DNA of 64,000 bases from Suillus spraguei (taxonomy: Eukaryota > Basidiomycota > Agaricomycetes > Boletales > Suillaceae), in NCBI GenBank assembly GCA_016800925.1, contig JABCPU010000002.1, positions 496,001 through 560,000 on the forward strand. Direction: 5' to 3'. Positions 11,035 through 23,253 of the stretch are shown piece after piece. Below the pieces are notes generated by a model, which was given only the letters and a program-made list of their open reading frames with translations, searched no databases and had not been told where the DNA came from. The translations under genes and the position numbers were made by a program. The first letter of the stretch is position 1. Every line of letters starts with the position of its first letter.

Positions 11035-11815
11035 AATAGTTGGTCGTCCGCATCACTAAGGTGTCATGGTTAGCATGGGCAAGAAATAGGTAAGCTTTGA
11101 CCATCTCGACTAAATGTAACCCACGCAGTGGTGAGGCTCATTCCAAAAGTAGTATCTTGATCATGAAGTGCCTGATTAGGATGACATGAAGATTTAGCAT
11201 CGCACATTCTATGATGAGCTTCGTAAAGCCCCAGAAGAGCACCCCGCCCTGTTGGCTGAGACTTACCTCAACCCCAAAGCTAACCGTGCAAAGATGACCC
11301 AAGTTATGTTCGAGACATTCAATGCACCTGCATTCTATGTCGCCATCCAAGCCGTCTGGTCGTACCACCAGTATCATCGTGGACTCCGGTTACGGTGTTA
11401 CCCACACAGTTCTTATCTACGAAGGTTTTGCTCTACCTCATGTTATTCTCCGTCTCGACCTTGTCGGTTGTGATTATTAACCATCCGATCAAAAAATTGA
11501 TCGAACACGGCTACTCGTTCACGACAACTGCGGGGTGTGAAATCGTTCGTGTTATCAAGGAGAAGTTGTGCTCTGTCACCCCCGGGAGATACAGACTGCC
11601 GCTCGGTCATCGGCACTCGAGAAGAACCACGGGCTGTATGATGGTCAAGTCATCGAGTCGTCATCCGCAACGAGCGGTAAGTTGATTTTACGCTGATTAC
11701 TGCATCGTCTCAACTTATAAAATCACGAGATTCCGGGGCATTCCGTGCACATGGAGCTCTCTTCTAGCCTGCATTCCTTGATTTCGAAGCTGCCGGAATC
11801 CATGAGACTACGTAA
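11035..11815 (+). pseudogene. actin pseudogene fragment with retained introns
   Basis: Pieces of actin can be read in order but in changing frames. They are: a VGRPHH..GVMVSMG part near 11040-11075 (actin IVGRPRHQGVMVGMG), EAHSKSSILIMK near 11130, [20 protein letters not shown] near 11205-11265, [29 protein letters not shown] (11270-11355), [24 protein letters not shown] (11360-11430), and SSALEKNHG and DGQVIESS near 11610-11660. After an intron-like gap come PAFLDFEAAGIHETT-like codons ending near 11815. Stops, frameshifts and lost residues are many. Gaps fall where GT...AG borders remain (for example gtaagc near 11090 to cgcag near 11129), so the copy arose from genomic DNA, not from mRNA. 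No 5' end (first exon) was found. Confidence 0.85.
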
Positions 11816-13466
11816 AAAATCATTTACAATAATGGGTAATTGTGAGCAAGTAGAATCATAAGACGAGAGACACGTACTGTAATGAACGACACCAGGATCT
11901 GACTCGTCGTTCTCCTGTATTGAACATCACAAGGATACTGGACAACGAAGCCCACATGGAACCACCAATCTAGATGCAGTCTTTCCGCTATAAGCGACGA
12001 CGAATAAGAATGACGACTATACACAAAGGTTGTCACGAACTTTGAAGGCGAGAGTGGCGCCAACTCCGTCTGCATAGCCTCGGTACTAGGCAATACCAGG
12101 GAACACGGCAGTACAATGACATATTACAATACAATAAGCATCAAGATTACACTCCATAATCGAGTTGTACCTAGAACAGCGATAAATCACACTGCCTGCA
12201 ACAAAGTGCTTCTGAATGGTATGAAGGAAGCAACCCACCATGGTACCAAAATCTGTCTCTCTTATCTCCTGTTAAATCGCATCCGTTTTTAGTAAGCTCG
12301 TATTACAAGATTTATCAATACATATGCAATGGATTAGTTTGAATATTTGTAGTAGAAATGTGTTGTCTTGAAGGATGCAAGAGATGTGGGGATGCACGAA
12401 CTGGTGGGGAGCACTCTCAGACAGTACTCTAGTGCTTCGTACATTGTAGTAGACTAGGATCTAGTAGTTGTGTCAAGACAATGGGTTTCACGAAATGCAG
12501 ACTTTGCAAACTGACGGGAGCCTCCAATTGTCATGCGTGACATATACAGTCGGACATTGTCCACCAACGTCTTGTTTTTTTTAAGAATAAAAAACACGCA
12601 CGTGTGCTAAGACTACAAGACAAAAATCGAAGACGACGTTAGTCCGTGGAGCTGAAGTACATTGCTGTGCAGAGAAGTTGAACTACGCCCGAAGAAAGTG
12701 ATGCGACGACGCAGGCCCTACTGCCTAACTCTACCATCTAGAGCACGTTGGTAAGCAGGACTGCGAGGTTCGACAAGGTAAAACATAATGCCTGATTTGG
12801 CGGCAGCTGCTGAATATTAGCGAACACCGGATGTGTCTATTTTTCCGAGCAGGGAAGACGTTCATAGGAAAATCAAGCCCAATATGAGGCTCAGGACTTC
12901 CTAGAATGATACCGGTGACGAAATAGCAACTGATTTTTCGCACTGAGCAGAGAGCCACGTACCTGGTGCCGTGAGGCCCTCTAAACCCTAGTGGATCATC
13001 CAGACTTGAAGGTCGAGAATAAATGATGAACGTATGGACAACCAGGATCCGGATGAGGTCGACTTGAATGATGCATGATAATTATTGAGTAACATGGTCG
13101 GTTGATGCGAACTTTGTTTGTGTATTGGAGAGCGTGGTCGGTTTGGATTTTGTTTTACAGTGTCATCCACAATTTGGACACTTGTGTCGGTCTGTATGTC
13201 GGTTAGGCAAAACAAACAAATCAACTTTGATTACACTTACCACAACGCTCGTTGTCATTGCAGTCGACGACGACAAGACATACTTCGACAATAATGGCTA
13301 CATATGCGAGAGGAAACTGGCCCGTGCGCGACCCCATTTCTCACGCCTGACATAAGCCGCACATGTTCCCCTTGATGAAAGCTCTTTTCAACATCAACAG
13401 ACCTCCACAGGTTGCCAGCAAGTTGAGCGCCTTTCGCTCTTCTTGTTATTTTTCGGCGCAAAAGAC
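11816..13466. other. gene-poor stretch and forkhead upstream region
   Basis: No conserved gene found. Short minus-strand frames at 11824-12093 and 12731-12958 have no recognisable features. The last few hundred bases are the likely promoter of the forkhead gene. Confidence 0.4.
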
Positions 13467-14730
13467 ATGTCACAGCAGCCACCACCGACAGTGATGCCTC
13501 AGAATATGCTCCCTCCTGGGGAGGCAGAGCTCGCTCAAGCCAACTCTTACTACCCGCAGGAACCTGCAGACCTAACGGGGGGTCTTCCTATCAACCTCGA
13601 CTCTCTGCGTGATGGTCCGCCGGGTAGCAAACCATTTTATCCATATTCTACGCTTATACGGTGAGCGATTCCGAATTGACTGTTGATGCTCTAGTAAACG
13701 GTATCGATTTGTCTCTGGGTGGGCAGGTATGCCATAAAGGGTTCTCCGAATCAAAAGCTACTCCTCGAAGACATTTACTATGCCATTGAATCCCGCGTAC
13801 GTGTTGCTTCCTCGTACTTTACACTTTGTGAATTTCTGACTCCACGTCACAGTTTCCTTATTTCAGGAATGCCCCATCTGGTTGGAAGGTAAGTAAAGTT
13901 CTTCCAATGCCATTGGCCAACGATTTGTGTATCATTTGTATCGTTGATTGCCTGTACCTATCGGACACGGAACGCGACTGCGATGTTCACATTCGATTGT
14001 GTTCATATTTGTTTTGATCAGTTCTTCGAACCAGGTACCAAACTAATTTAATCTTGCTTCGCGCGTATCTAGAACTCAGTGCGACACAATCTTTCACTCA
14101 ACCCATGCTTTGAGAAAGTACCACGTCCCCTCACCGACCGAGGCAAAGGCTCGTACTGGACTGTCAACGATAACGTTGACCCGAGAACGGGTGTCCATCG
14201 AGTGAGGAAGAAGAAGCCAAAGGGTGCAAAGGGTCGGCAGTCGGAAGAAGATCAGGATGTGGATTATCATCCTGAAGCATTCAACGACCCTAATGCACAA
14301 TTTGTGCAGCCCCCACCTATGCATCCTGACGAAGCAGGTCCCAGTCGACAAGCACCGTATCCGCCGTATCCTCCCGCGTATGACATTTGATCTTAAACAT
14401 GCATATTCAGCTGACGTTTTCTTTAGTTTTGATCCCAACTTCCAGATGATGCCTCCTCCACCTCCTGGTCTTCGTTTCCCTCCTGTGCCCATAGATGATT
14501 TGGAGGTAGACGAGAGTGGGAACATATTGTGGCGTTTGTCCTTGATGAAGGAGCTTGCGCACTTGCAGCAAATCTCGTCGGAGAAGGACATGGGCGAAGA
14601 TTGGTACCGTGTGATGCTCTTGCGTATGCGTGGGGCTGTCATGGCCCCACCACCTGCATATCATGATGGTATGCACCCTCCACCTGGGATGGCACCTCCA
14701 CCTCCGCCCAACCCGGAATTACAGCAGTAA
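13467..14730 (+). CDS. forkhead-domain transcription factor
   Basis: DNA-binding regulator with one winged-helix (fork head) domain. Exons 13467-13660, 13727-13796, 13853-13888, 14073-14377, 14427-14730; 302 residues. After a Pro/Gln-rich leader the domain starts at about residue 60: [18 protein letters not shown], then [20 protein letters not shown], the recognition helix [20 protein letters not shown], and the wing [12 protein letters not shown] basic [12 protein letters not shown] follows, then a Pro-rich tail ([14 protein letters not shown] and APPPAYHDG) typical of regulatory regions. [12 protein letters not shown] is the family signature and is intact. Three of the four introns split the domain. 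An upstream Met at 13443 would add eight residues. Which Fox/Fkh subgroup it belongs to cannot be decided; targets are unknown. Confidence 0.92.
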
Positions 14731-15102
14731 ATGTTCAAATTCTTGAAGTGAATGTTTTAGCTCTGTCCTAACTGTCATTCTCTTAATATTATTAACTGGT
14801 TCCCATGTTTCAGATAACGTCCCCTCTCATCTTTTGGCATTAATAATATAGTCTTGAGTGGACAGGATTTGAATTCATTCTATTATAACATGTTTGTATG
14901 TCATTTCTGTATCCCTTAATGGACCTTTTTGTCTCGCCCGACTATGAGGTTTTCGGCCGATTGAAATCGTTCTTGTGACCGCTGCTTACGTAAGCGAAGC
15001 AGTATCTATCTGAATAATGCACTTTGGCCCATGATCATTTTTCAGCTGACCCTGTCCTCCTCCCTCCCGTCATCCTCTCTTTTACAGCGTTAGGCATATC
15101 TG
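14731..15102. other. intergenic between forkhead and Dre2 genes
   Basis: 3' flank of the forkhead gene and promoter of DRE2. A 12-bp perfect palindrome GCTTACGTAAGC lies near 14984, about 115 bp before the DRE2 start; it could bind a dimeric regulator, but nothing else supports this. Confidence 0.4.
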
Positions 15103-16186
15103 ATGGCACCTACGGCTATCTACGCTCCTTCTCCCGCTCCAATCACCCCAGAAGTCAAGAAATCATTAATCAATGGATCATCATCTCACGAAATTATCAA
15201 AGGACCTACCCTTGCAATAGGTTCATTGGATACTGCACAGGACGGAAAGTACCAATCACTTCTTTTACGCCTTGATGCACAGGAAGGGCAGGCCGCCGAA
15301 CGGCAGATGCTTGATCGGCTCGTTGATGGAGGTATGTCTCTATAATTCGGAGCATCGCTCATTAGTCATTATGGTTTGACACAGCGATATCGTTGACTCC
15401 ATCAAGCTATGCTTCTATTCATGTCGTGCTCTCCCCAACCGAATACACTTTATTGTCGTCAAATTTATCATCCCTCCTTCAGCAGACCCTCGCCGGTCTG
15501 ACACCCCTGGGAACTCTCCATTTTCTTAATTTAACCGCGGGGTTCCTGAGTCTTCCTCATAAGTTGACTCTAGCTGGATTTACGGTCATTGAGAGTGTGA
15601 AAGATGGTCCTGACGCCAGAATAGTCGCTCAGAAGCCTTTACCAATTGCAACGCCTCTACCTTCTGTACTTCCTCTCCGGAGGAAGACCGACCCTGCCAA
15701 GCAGTCCTCCAAAAAGGCTCTTTGGGCACTCTCATCACCATCCACTCCAACAATCGATGCCGAAGCCCTCCTAACAGCGGCAGACCGTGCGCGCCCAGTC
15801 CCCACGTGTGATCCTGTCATAGCAGGTGCCCCGAGGCGGAAAAAGGCATGCAAGAATTGCTCATGTGGTCTTGCTGAGCTGGAAGCCGAGGAGTCCAATT
15901 CGGGTAAAGTAGTGCTGCTCGACAACGACAGCGCTGTGGAGGTTGGGACTGGTGATGTGGCGAAGAGTTTGATTGCTGCCGCTAAAGCTGCACCCAAGGC
16001 AACTAGCAGTTGTGGGAGCTGCTTCTTAGGTGATGCATTCCGATGTGCCAGCTGTCCGTATCTCGGTGCGTTCATAACAGTGTTCTTTATATTAGTTCCA
16101 AACTCAGAAAATCCATTGAAAAAGGTCTGCCTGCGTTCAACCCGGGTGAGAAAGTAGAAATTGACTTTGGGATGGATGACATTTGA
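15103..16186 (+). CDS. DRE2: Fe-S cluster assembly protein Dre2 (anamorsin/CIAPIN1)
   Basis: Electron-transfer protein of the cytosolic iron-sulfur assembly pathway; receives electrons from the diflavin reductase Tah18. Exons 15103-15331, 15385-16065, 16125-16186; 323 residues. The N-terminal methyltransferase-like half is present ([26 protein letters not shown]). The C-terminal cysteine-rich part carries motif [21 protein letters not shown], for the [2Fe-2S] cluster. The twin CX2C motif, [21 protein letters not shown], then [12 protein letters not shown], completes the family signature. The last exon adds the conserved tail ending IDFGMDDI. All ligand cysteines are in place and the frame closes exactly, so the gene looks functional. 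Confidence 0.95.
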
Positions 16187-16279
16187 GTACTATTATTACA
16201 CTTTGATCATTCGCCATACTACCAAGTATATAAACGCTGTATGATATTGTTTATATAGTACTATGTTGCTCACAAGACA

Positions 16280-18385
16280 TCAGAAACCATATCTATTCAC
16301 CGTGGCGGTGTAGAAATCACAAATATCTTCGTCGCACTCTTCGTTCGAGGGAAGTGAGAAATTCACGTAGGCCATCATCTCTTGGTGGGTGGCTATAAGA
16401 TCGCCTCGCGTCTTAAATCGCGGATCGTGGGTGTGGCGCTCTATCAACTGGATAGCGGCGTTGTATCGAATGGGGAACAATTCGCAGAGCTCCCGGAGTA
16501 GCGTGGCGATCTCGGGCGGCGCCCTGAATTTTTTGACAATGTGAGATCCGGGGTCAGCAAGGTATTTCCTCTTGCGCAAGCCACCTATGGCCCGTCCCGT
16601 CTTATCGATGACATACTCCTCGTCAAACATTTGGAGCAAGGTGTCCCTGTCCTGGATGTTCATCGTGCTAGGGAGGTATCGCACGATAGTGTACATCATG
16701 ACGTGCAGGAAGGATTCCAAATCGTCTGCCAGTACATGGTGCTTGTCCGGGGTACTTTGGTCCAATAAAGCACCAGACATGAAGGGGGGAGTTCCCTGCC
16801 ATTTGAAGTCGTGTGAGTATCTCGACTTGTATAAAAAAAAATGTAGAACGTACCATCTGGATTTCCAATAGCTCTTTGCGCGATTCGGAAGAGCAGCACT
16901 CCCAGCCCATGAGAAGCCCACGCCCCTCACTGGTGATGCCAATGTTCTCCATACTAATGTTCCGATGCAGAAGACCGTGATATTTGTAAGCTTCTTGATG
17001 AGCTATAGTGATCCGTTAGAAACAAAATTACTTGGGAAGTAGAGATGAAACTCGCCTGTAAGAGCATCCATGAATACAGTCAGAAATTCTGTGGGCGTTT
17101 TAAACGTGCTCAGATTCCGTTCAACATCACGAAGGATGATTCGATGTTGTACAAGCGGGAGGCATGCCCTGTGGTTGGGGGTACAACACCACCAGGACTT
17201 GCTGAATGAATGGGTAATCGTTGTTGTTCCGAGGGCAGACATGTCACCGCCGTGCTCGAAGGTCGGGATGTTGTGAATGCGACTAGAGCGATGAGTGTGC
17301 ATTTCCCGGTATACTTCTGATTCTGTGCGGATACCTTGGGAATGAAGTCTCCAAGTTTCCTTGAAGAAAACGACTCTCTTCTGCGTAAAGTCCCAGACAT
17401 GGAAGCTACGAGTTCGTTGCTCCAGTAGGCTACACTGCTTTGGGATGGGGCGTGGGCCAACGTAAAAGTGATGGGTGGTTGAAGGACGGCCTTCCGCATC
17501 GTACTTTTGAAGTGCAGTATCGACGGGAACGATGTATCCATACAGGGGGACGGAACTCCCAATGCCCAGCAACTCCCGAACAACGCTGTCTTGAGATTCC
17601 GGAAGGGAAACGGGAACCACAGACACGTCAACGCCGCGGTCCCCAGGCGGGGCACGATTGAGCCTCCATAGAAACTCAGCCAATGGGGCGAAATTGCTCG
17701 TGTATTGGAACCGCCGAGACACGACAGCGCCAGAACGGTCCCAGTATACAAAACGTGCCATGGAGCCACAGAGGAGAATGGAAAATCCAAAGCGGCGGAA
17801 CTGCGTTGCGAAGAAAGCATTGGTGCACGCCACCATATGCGCGCGCGTTGAGATGGACTGCTTGTTGGAGGACTCGAACGCGGGATAGCAGTCTCTTTTA
17901 GTGTCCCAATATGGCAGCAGCTCCACCTCAGGGCAAGGTATCGGCGCGGTGAAGTCCTCGTCTGGCAGCGGGTCGATGAAAGGGTCTTGTTGCGCGAAAG
18001 GCTTAGTGATAATCCATGCCTCCATCGCGGACATGTCTGTAACTCCGTTTCGAGCGCTTTCACTTTTGTATAGCCCCATGGTCGGTTGAAATTCATACCC
18101 ACCCACGACGACAGAGGAGTCAGGACAACCGGAGGTGTCAACAAGATCAAAATTGGGAGTGAATTTACGCAGAAACGCCAACTGTCAAAGACATCAAAAA
18201 TCAGATAGGTCAGAAGTGTTATGTGGAATTCTTACAAATTCTTCTGGTAGCAGCACGTTGGGCATCACTGGACGACTATCTGCCTCAGGTAGAAAGTCAA
18301 TAAACTGGCGCACCGGCATTGCGCCGACGAAGCGTCCTGGGAAGGAGCCTATAAGCTTGGATTCAATAGCATCTTTGGATGACAT
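16280..18385 (-). CDS. FunK1-type fungal kinase-family protein, probably a pseudokinase
   Basis: Member of the FunK1 family expanded in mushroom-forming fungi. Exons on the minus strand: 18236-18385, 17056-18181, 16854-17002, 16280-16795; 646 residues. The second intron (17003-17055) has a GC donor. The third (58 bp, 16796-16853) restores GTPPFMSGALLDQ, equivalent to the family's RTGTWQFMSxxLL. The catalytic loop reads LHRNISMENIGI where active members have HRDIS, so the catalytic Asp is Asn. The metal-binding segment reads GRGLLMGWE where members usually have LIDWD. Both Asp residues needed for phosphotransfer are therefore missing although the frame is intact. Inference: a catalytically dead scaffold or regulator. 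The start is set at the Met of MSSKDAIESKLIGSF. Confidence 0.85.
17003..17055 (-). other. GC-AG intron in the FunK1 gene
   Basis: Donor gcgagt and acceptor ctatag join ...FMDALT to AHQEAYKYHGLLHRN, the expected family sequence. No GT donor gives this frame. Confidence 0.7.
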
Positions 18386-18689
18386 TGCGACTGAAAAATG
18401 AGATGCAGAGATTGTTGATATGATAGCAGGGAGGTGATTGAGATTGGAAAGGTGGGATGAACAGACCAAGATGTCTGACTCACTATTTATCGGTCTATGC
18501 TGTGGATGGTCCACTGTGTCAATAACCACAACAGCGTTGGTGGACAATACTCGTCAGTCGTGCCACTTATGGATCAGTGGTACTCGGAGATTCAATGATT
18601 TGGAGTACAAGTCCCTGTGATTGCTTCAGCGCAGGAGAGAAAAGGGGCCGAAGGTCTGCATACACAATGGGACAGGCGACAAAAGAGGG
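18386..18689. other. intergenic between FunK1 and BCD1 genes
   Basis: Promoter of the FunK1 gene and 3' flank of BCD1. Nothing further recognised. Confidence 0.4.
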
Positions 18690-20106
18690 TTACTCTGCTA
18701 CATCTTCGTCCCAATCGTCACCCCAATCAACCACCTCCGAATCATAGTCAGCTGCACCGTGTGCTTGCTTGATCAACTCGAGAACGGAAGCATAATCAAA
18801 CGCGGGACCTTCTCCTTCATCCGCTGACAAAGAACCTGTGCTGGACATGTCGTCTTCGGTGATGCGTCCCTCTGCAGCAGAGTGTTGGTCGCCATTTTCG
18901 CTTTCCGCATAGTTCCCTAAAGCCCCCAACTCATCTCGTGTCTGGCTTGCCGCTGCTTTTTCCGACACAGACTCACTTTCACTTCCATAGTCACCAACAA
19001 GTTCTGAGATAGCCATTCTCCCCGCTTTCGTACTTAGCTTTCGTCTTTTCATAGCTCTGCCGTCGTGCTCGGACATCGGCGAGGGCTGACCCTTTTTGGC
19101 CACAATATTTCTAATGAATGTAGATGAGTCCGGATCGTATACATGGATGGTGGGGAATTCAGCGAAGTGCGTGCCCTGAAGCAAGTCCTGAAGAATCTGA
19201 GAGGGGCAAAGTTTATAGTAAGATGGACCAGTCTGCACTCCGACGCCTGGATAATATGGAATTCTGGTCAAATCCATTTGCGCAGGTAAGTAACAGAGAG
19301 GAACCCTGAAGCCTTCGGGATCGTCTGGATGAGGGTGGACGAGAGAAGTAACCCAGTCTGGACAACAATGTTCTTTTTTCGGTTTGGGATGGTCCTCGTT
19401 AGAATACGTATGCTGAGGAACGTGTCTTTGAAGAAGGCTGATTAGAGAGGAATTGATGGGATTGCGATGCACAAGGGTGGTATATGGAACTGATGCTACG
19501 GATGCAGGAGATTGCGACGGCACTCCGGGGTAAAACCTAAACTCTATTGTCAATAGTGCAGTCTGCGTCCTGATAAGAGTCAGCACACGCGTAAGGGAGG
19601 AACACAAGAGCGCACTTTGCATCAAGAGTCGACTGGTTTACTTTTCTGCGTTGCATTCCGACGGGAAGGATATCCATCTCGATATCCAGGTTGTCTAGAT
19701 GAGCTTTTAGTAGATCTCTTTTGGATCCACCACCCCTTGAAGTCCCTCTTCCCCCTCTACCTCTTCCGCCGGTCCCGCGTGCTCCTCCTCTTCCCCTCGT
19801 ATCTTTTACTTTGGCATTTGTTGCGTAGCCTTCACGAGCAATTTCTCCTCCCCATTCACCCACTTTTCTGCCTACTTCTTCAAGAAAACAATAGTCGCGC
19901 ATCATCGTACCCCACCCATAAGCGTTCATCTGCACATAGGCCGCCTTATTGCGTTCACCGCTACATCCAGTTTTGGATTTGTGCGTACGAGAGCAGGGCA
20001 GAGAACATGTTGGAGTAGAGCACCTCGGGCAAGTATAACGTGCAGGGGTCGAGCAAAGCGCACAAAGACGAGTTGATGACCCACTGGCGATTGATTCCAT
20101 AGACAT
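18690..20106 (-). CDS. BCD1: box C/D snoRNA assembly protein Bcd1 (zf-HIT)
   Basis: Assembly factor for box C/D snoRNPs in the nucleolus (ZNHIT6 in animals). Two exons on the minus strand, 19616-20106 and 18690-19569, with a 46-bp intron; 456 residues. The N-terminal zf-HIT finger is clear: RLCALCSTPARYTCPRCSTPTCSLPCSRTHK..GCSG, supplying the Cys/His ligands. It is followed by MNAYGWGTMMRDYCFLEEVGRKV, the family's next conserved block. A Gly/Arg-rich RGRGG segment sits near residue 115. The central beta-rich part has IEFRFYPGV, CCPDWVTSLVHPHPDDPEGFRVPLCYLP and LLQGTHFAEFPTIHVYD. The tail is acidic and ends DWGDDWDEDVAE. Start set at the Met before SMESIAS; upstream in-frame sequence has no finger-like features. 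Confidence 0.9.
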
Positions 20107-20479
20107 GATAGTCTGTACTGGAGATGTAGAAGCCAAATAGGGTGCTTTTTTCGAACAAATTAAATTCTCATGGTATGTGACTGATTTACCCCGTTTTGCT
20201 ATCGCTTTATGACCCGTCATCATTGCACAATATCATCATGGCGGTTCTATGGTCTGGTAGTCATTTGATTCACACTACTCAATAGATTACAAGGTACAAT
20301 TCACATTATGGTTTATGTGATTTTTACCAAGCACAAATCAAGCGTAAAGTGATGTACTTTGAGGATAAGGTTAGACGTGACACAGTCAAGCAGGCGACCA
20401 TCTTAGGTTCAGTGCAAGTTCAGTATGATACTCAAAGCGGCCCACAAAACATATACAACCGAGCGCTTGAGTAATTAAG
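20107..20479. other. intergenic between BCD1 and MED18
   Basis: Upstream region of BCD1 and 3' flank of MED18, AT-rich, no conserved frame. Confidence 0.4.
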
Positions 20480-21298
20480 TTACAAGTCCTGTCGCCGGAG
20501 GTCCAGTAGTCCTTTCATAATGAGCTGAACTTCGAGAACAGCGTCAATAGCTGCACGGACTGTGCTCACTTGCACGTGTCCGCTAGATGCTGGTGCAGAC
20601 GTATTAACTTGAGTAGCGGTCTTGACCTCGACTTCCCAAAGTGTGTCGGTATGTGCTGGTATAGGGAGGGAGGTCTTTGGGTCAACCTAGTCAATAGTAA
20701 TGTCAACTAGCAGTAAGGGAACGACAATATGAGCACAAATACGTACCTGCTCTTGCTGGAACATCTGTATTATCAGAGGTCCTCTTCGAAATGCATATCC
20801 ACGTTTGTAGATTTGTGATCGTTGTCTAACGACACCATAAGTACAAACACGGACGATGAATTCTGGAGCATACGGACACATATCCCAATGCCGAAGCAAA
20901 ACTCAAGGCATCGCCGATCACCTCACAAGTAGCCCACGGTCTGACAGTGGCCTCAGGATGAACGCGGACGGATTCCGGCTTGAGGTAAGAAAAAAGCGTC
21001 CTATGACTCATGGTTGATCCAACGCCTTCGTTCAAGTGGGTTGTCCAACCAACCATCCACTTTCCGTCCCATCTCCTAGTTCCTTTTTTGCTCTCAGCAA
21101 CGCTGGTTCATCTCCTTGTACTTGTGACTGAACTCCGAACTGTTCGAATAAAATTTCACGGGTATGCATGGGTGTTGCAGACTCCGTGTGCAGTGTTAGG
21201 CGATTGAGAATCGCCTTGAGATCTCGAGCGAAAAATTCACCGAAAAGAGCGACTTCGTAGGCATGCGCATGGGTCTGTGTGTTTGCGAACATAGACAT
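20480..21298 (-). CDS. MED18: Mediator complex subunit 18
   Basis: Head-module subunit of Mediator, acting with RNA polymerase II. Exons on the minus strand: 21054-21298, 20878-21000, 20747-20825, 20480-20686; 217 residues. The N-terminus HAHAYEVALFGEFFARDLKA begins the beta-barrel typical of Med18. The middle gives WTLFSYLKPESVRVHPEATV and RPWATCEVIGDALSFASALGY. The third exon gives QIYKRGYAFRRGPLIIQMFQ, the most conserved Med18 block. The end, AAIDAVLEVQLIMKGLLDLR, is the closing helix. Intron 1 (53 bp) is needed: reading through gives a stop just after GQPT. Its donor (gttggt) is weak, but the splice makes TESGWTLFSYLKPES, which fits. Met at 21292 is an alternative start two codons in. Confidence 0.85.
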
Positions 21299-21541
21299 TG
21301 GAAATCAAGCTTCAATAACAAGAGTAGATGTCGTTGAAAAGAAGATAACGTGATCTATGATGATATAGGCGCAAGAAATTACATAATGGCCTTGTCCATG
21401 TCGTGTCTCAGGTAGTATCAGGTATAAGTAGTACACAGAAGCTAGCTTCAGAAAACCTATTCCCTATTCTAGTCCCGCGTTGATCCACTCTCGTGCTGCC
21501 TAGAATCATATTTGTCACCAGTCGAAGCGTTTCGAGCGCTG

Positions 21542-23253
21542 CTACACATGACCGTCAGTCGCAGTCGACGGCTCCTGGGAATCATTTGGAGGCATCCTAG
21601 TTCTCATATCGAACTCAGCGGCTACGAGCTTAGCATGATATCCTCGAACATTAAGGACGAGGCGTGGTCCCAGCACGAACATCTGTAGGACTAAGAAAAT
21701 ATTCAAAGCACCATTGTAACACATGGGATTCGAGTCCTATAGAAATAGTGAACAGAGATACGCAAATGTCAGCGAAAGATTGGCATACCGAGACAGTCGA
21801 GAAAAAATGGTGAAGGGCAATGCAAGAGCCAGCAATAAAGCTTGAACGTGCAGAACTTCAGCAAAGGGAGATGATCAGTCAAATTCACAACTAACCTTGT
21901 AAAGTACATCACATGAGTCTTCATTAAAACCGTGAAACAGTTTCCGATGATCCTTGTTTGTGATGATCGTCGCAACTGCCACAAGTGTTTTACAACAATC
22001 CAGACTACGAGACACATCACGAGGACCTCCCATACAATGCGGAGTATCCAGGTGATGGACATCAGAAGGCGAGTGTCTTCATCGTAGTCATAAGTGCACT
22101 GATCGATACCAGAAACGATGTCTGATGTTCCTCTGATGAGTCCGATGCACTCGAGTCGTTCATCCATAATTAGAGCTTACCCTTTAAATTACGGTTGATT
22201 CCTGCTGCAGTAATCGCTCCGCCGGTGATTGTGAGAACAAGCAAGATTACAACGAGAAAGATAAGCATCTTTCTCGACCCCTGATACATCGCATGTAACC
22301 GAGTGATCATGATGACTTGTATGACATTTCAGTCAAGATATCATGGAGGTATTACAACCAAGTAACTCACCGCCCAGCATGGCAGCGACTACCACATTCA
22401 TACAATTTAGTGCGACAAACATAGCATTGCCTGACAAAAACCCAGTTTGAAATGAGCATCGGAGGACCATGAACACCCAAACACTCACAGCTGTTGTGGT
22501 CATTACATGGCACGAACGAACTCACGGAGAACTCACCCCTAGGTGGGAGCACAATTGTTTGGACGAGAATGTCAAGCATTGATACAGAATACCCACTACA
22601 TCTGTCAGCGGGACTGACGGAAGACTTCCTGCACACCACCGATCAGATCTCAGAACAAACAATCGCAGTGTGTGAGGAGACATACCTAGCATGAACATGC
22701 TGATTGTAAAAGATGACTTATCAGCAGTGTCAACTTGAGCTTCTTAACCTTGGAAACATACATGACATATGGCATCCCAGCATAGCGCACCTTGAAAATC
22801 GAATATTGTCAGCACGACTTACCAGCCGTGTGGGTATGAGCTACGTACGGCGAGGTACAAAACAGTTATGAGGGACCAATGTTGCCTCTGGATGGAATGG
22901 TTTGCATTAACCTGTCTTTCTTTTGATATGGGACTCTGCTCACCCAGACCAGTTCAACCTATAATGTTATTCTTGATGAGATATCGATATCTATCCCGAT
23001 ACATATGGTCTCAGCCTACCTCCTGTCCAAGGGTTAAAGCTGGAAATATCATTAGGATATCAATGGTTGTTCAATACGATTGTTCACTTACCCCAATCAT
23101 ATATCACTGCAGTAAAGGATGCAACTGCAAGACCACATTCAAGATTAGATTGAGACACATGGCCTGACTGGCTCTCCACAAACCTGCAATATAGCTGTAA
23201 AATTGATTCAAAGTGACGACCGGGCAACTGGGATCGTTTGAGACTAGAATCAT
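21542..23253 (-). CDS. DUF6533-like seven-helix membrane protein
   Basis: Membrane protein of the large, uncharacterised basidiomycete family with a DUF6533 N-terminus. About eleven short exons on the minus strand. The opening reads VTLNQFYSYIA, then VASFTAVIYDW, ALTLGQE, VELVW, RQHWSLITVLYLA, VRYAGMPYVM in successive exons. This is the family's pattern of helices 1-2 with the YDW..LT.GQE..L.W core. Further blocks are LPSVPLTDV, ALNCMNVVVAAMLG, IMITRLHAMYQGSRKMLIFL, TRLLMSITWILRIVWEVLVM, and a last exon LQMFVLGPRLVLNVRGYHAK before an acidic tail. Exon borders in the middle (about 22450-22740) are not all certain, so frame integrity there is unproven. The function of this family is unknown; a plasma-membrane location is inferred. 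Confidence 0.75.

Noticed and set aside
16796..16853. Frameshift in a T9 run of the FunK1 gene, or a 29-bp mini-intron
   Set aside because: A normal 58-bp intron ending ggcag joins EIQM to GTPPFMSGALL in frame and fits the family.
21001..21053. Frameshift in MED18 after SGWLVGQPT
   Set aside because: A 53-bp intron (donor gttggt, acceptor atag) restores SGWTLFSYLKPES; accepted as splice though the donor is weak.
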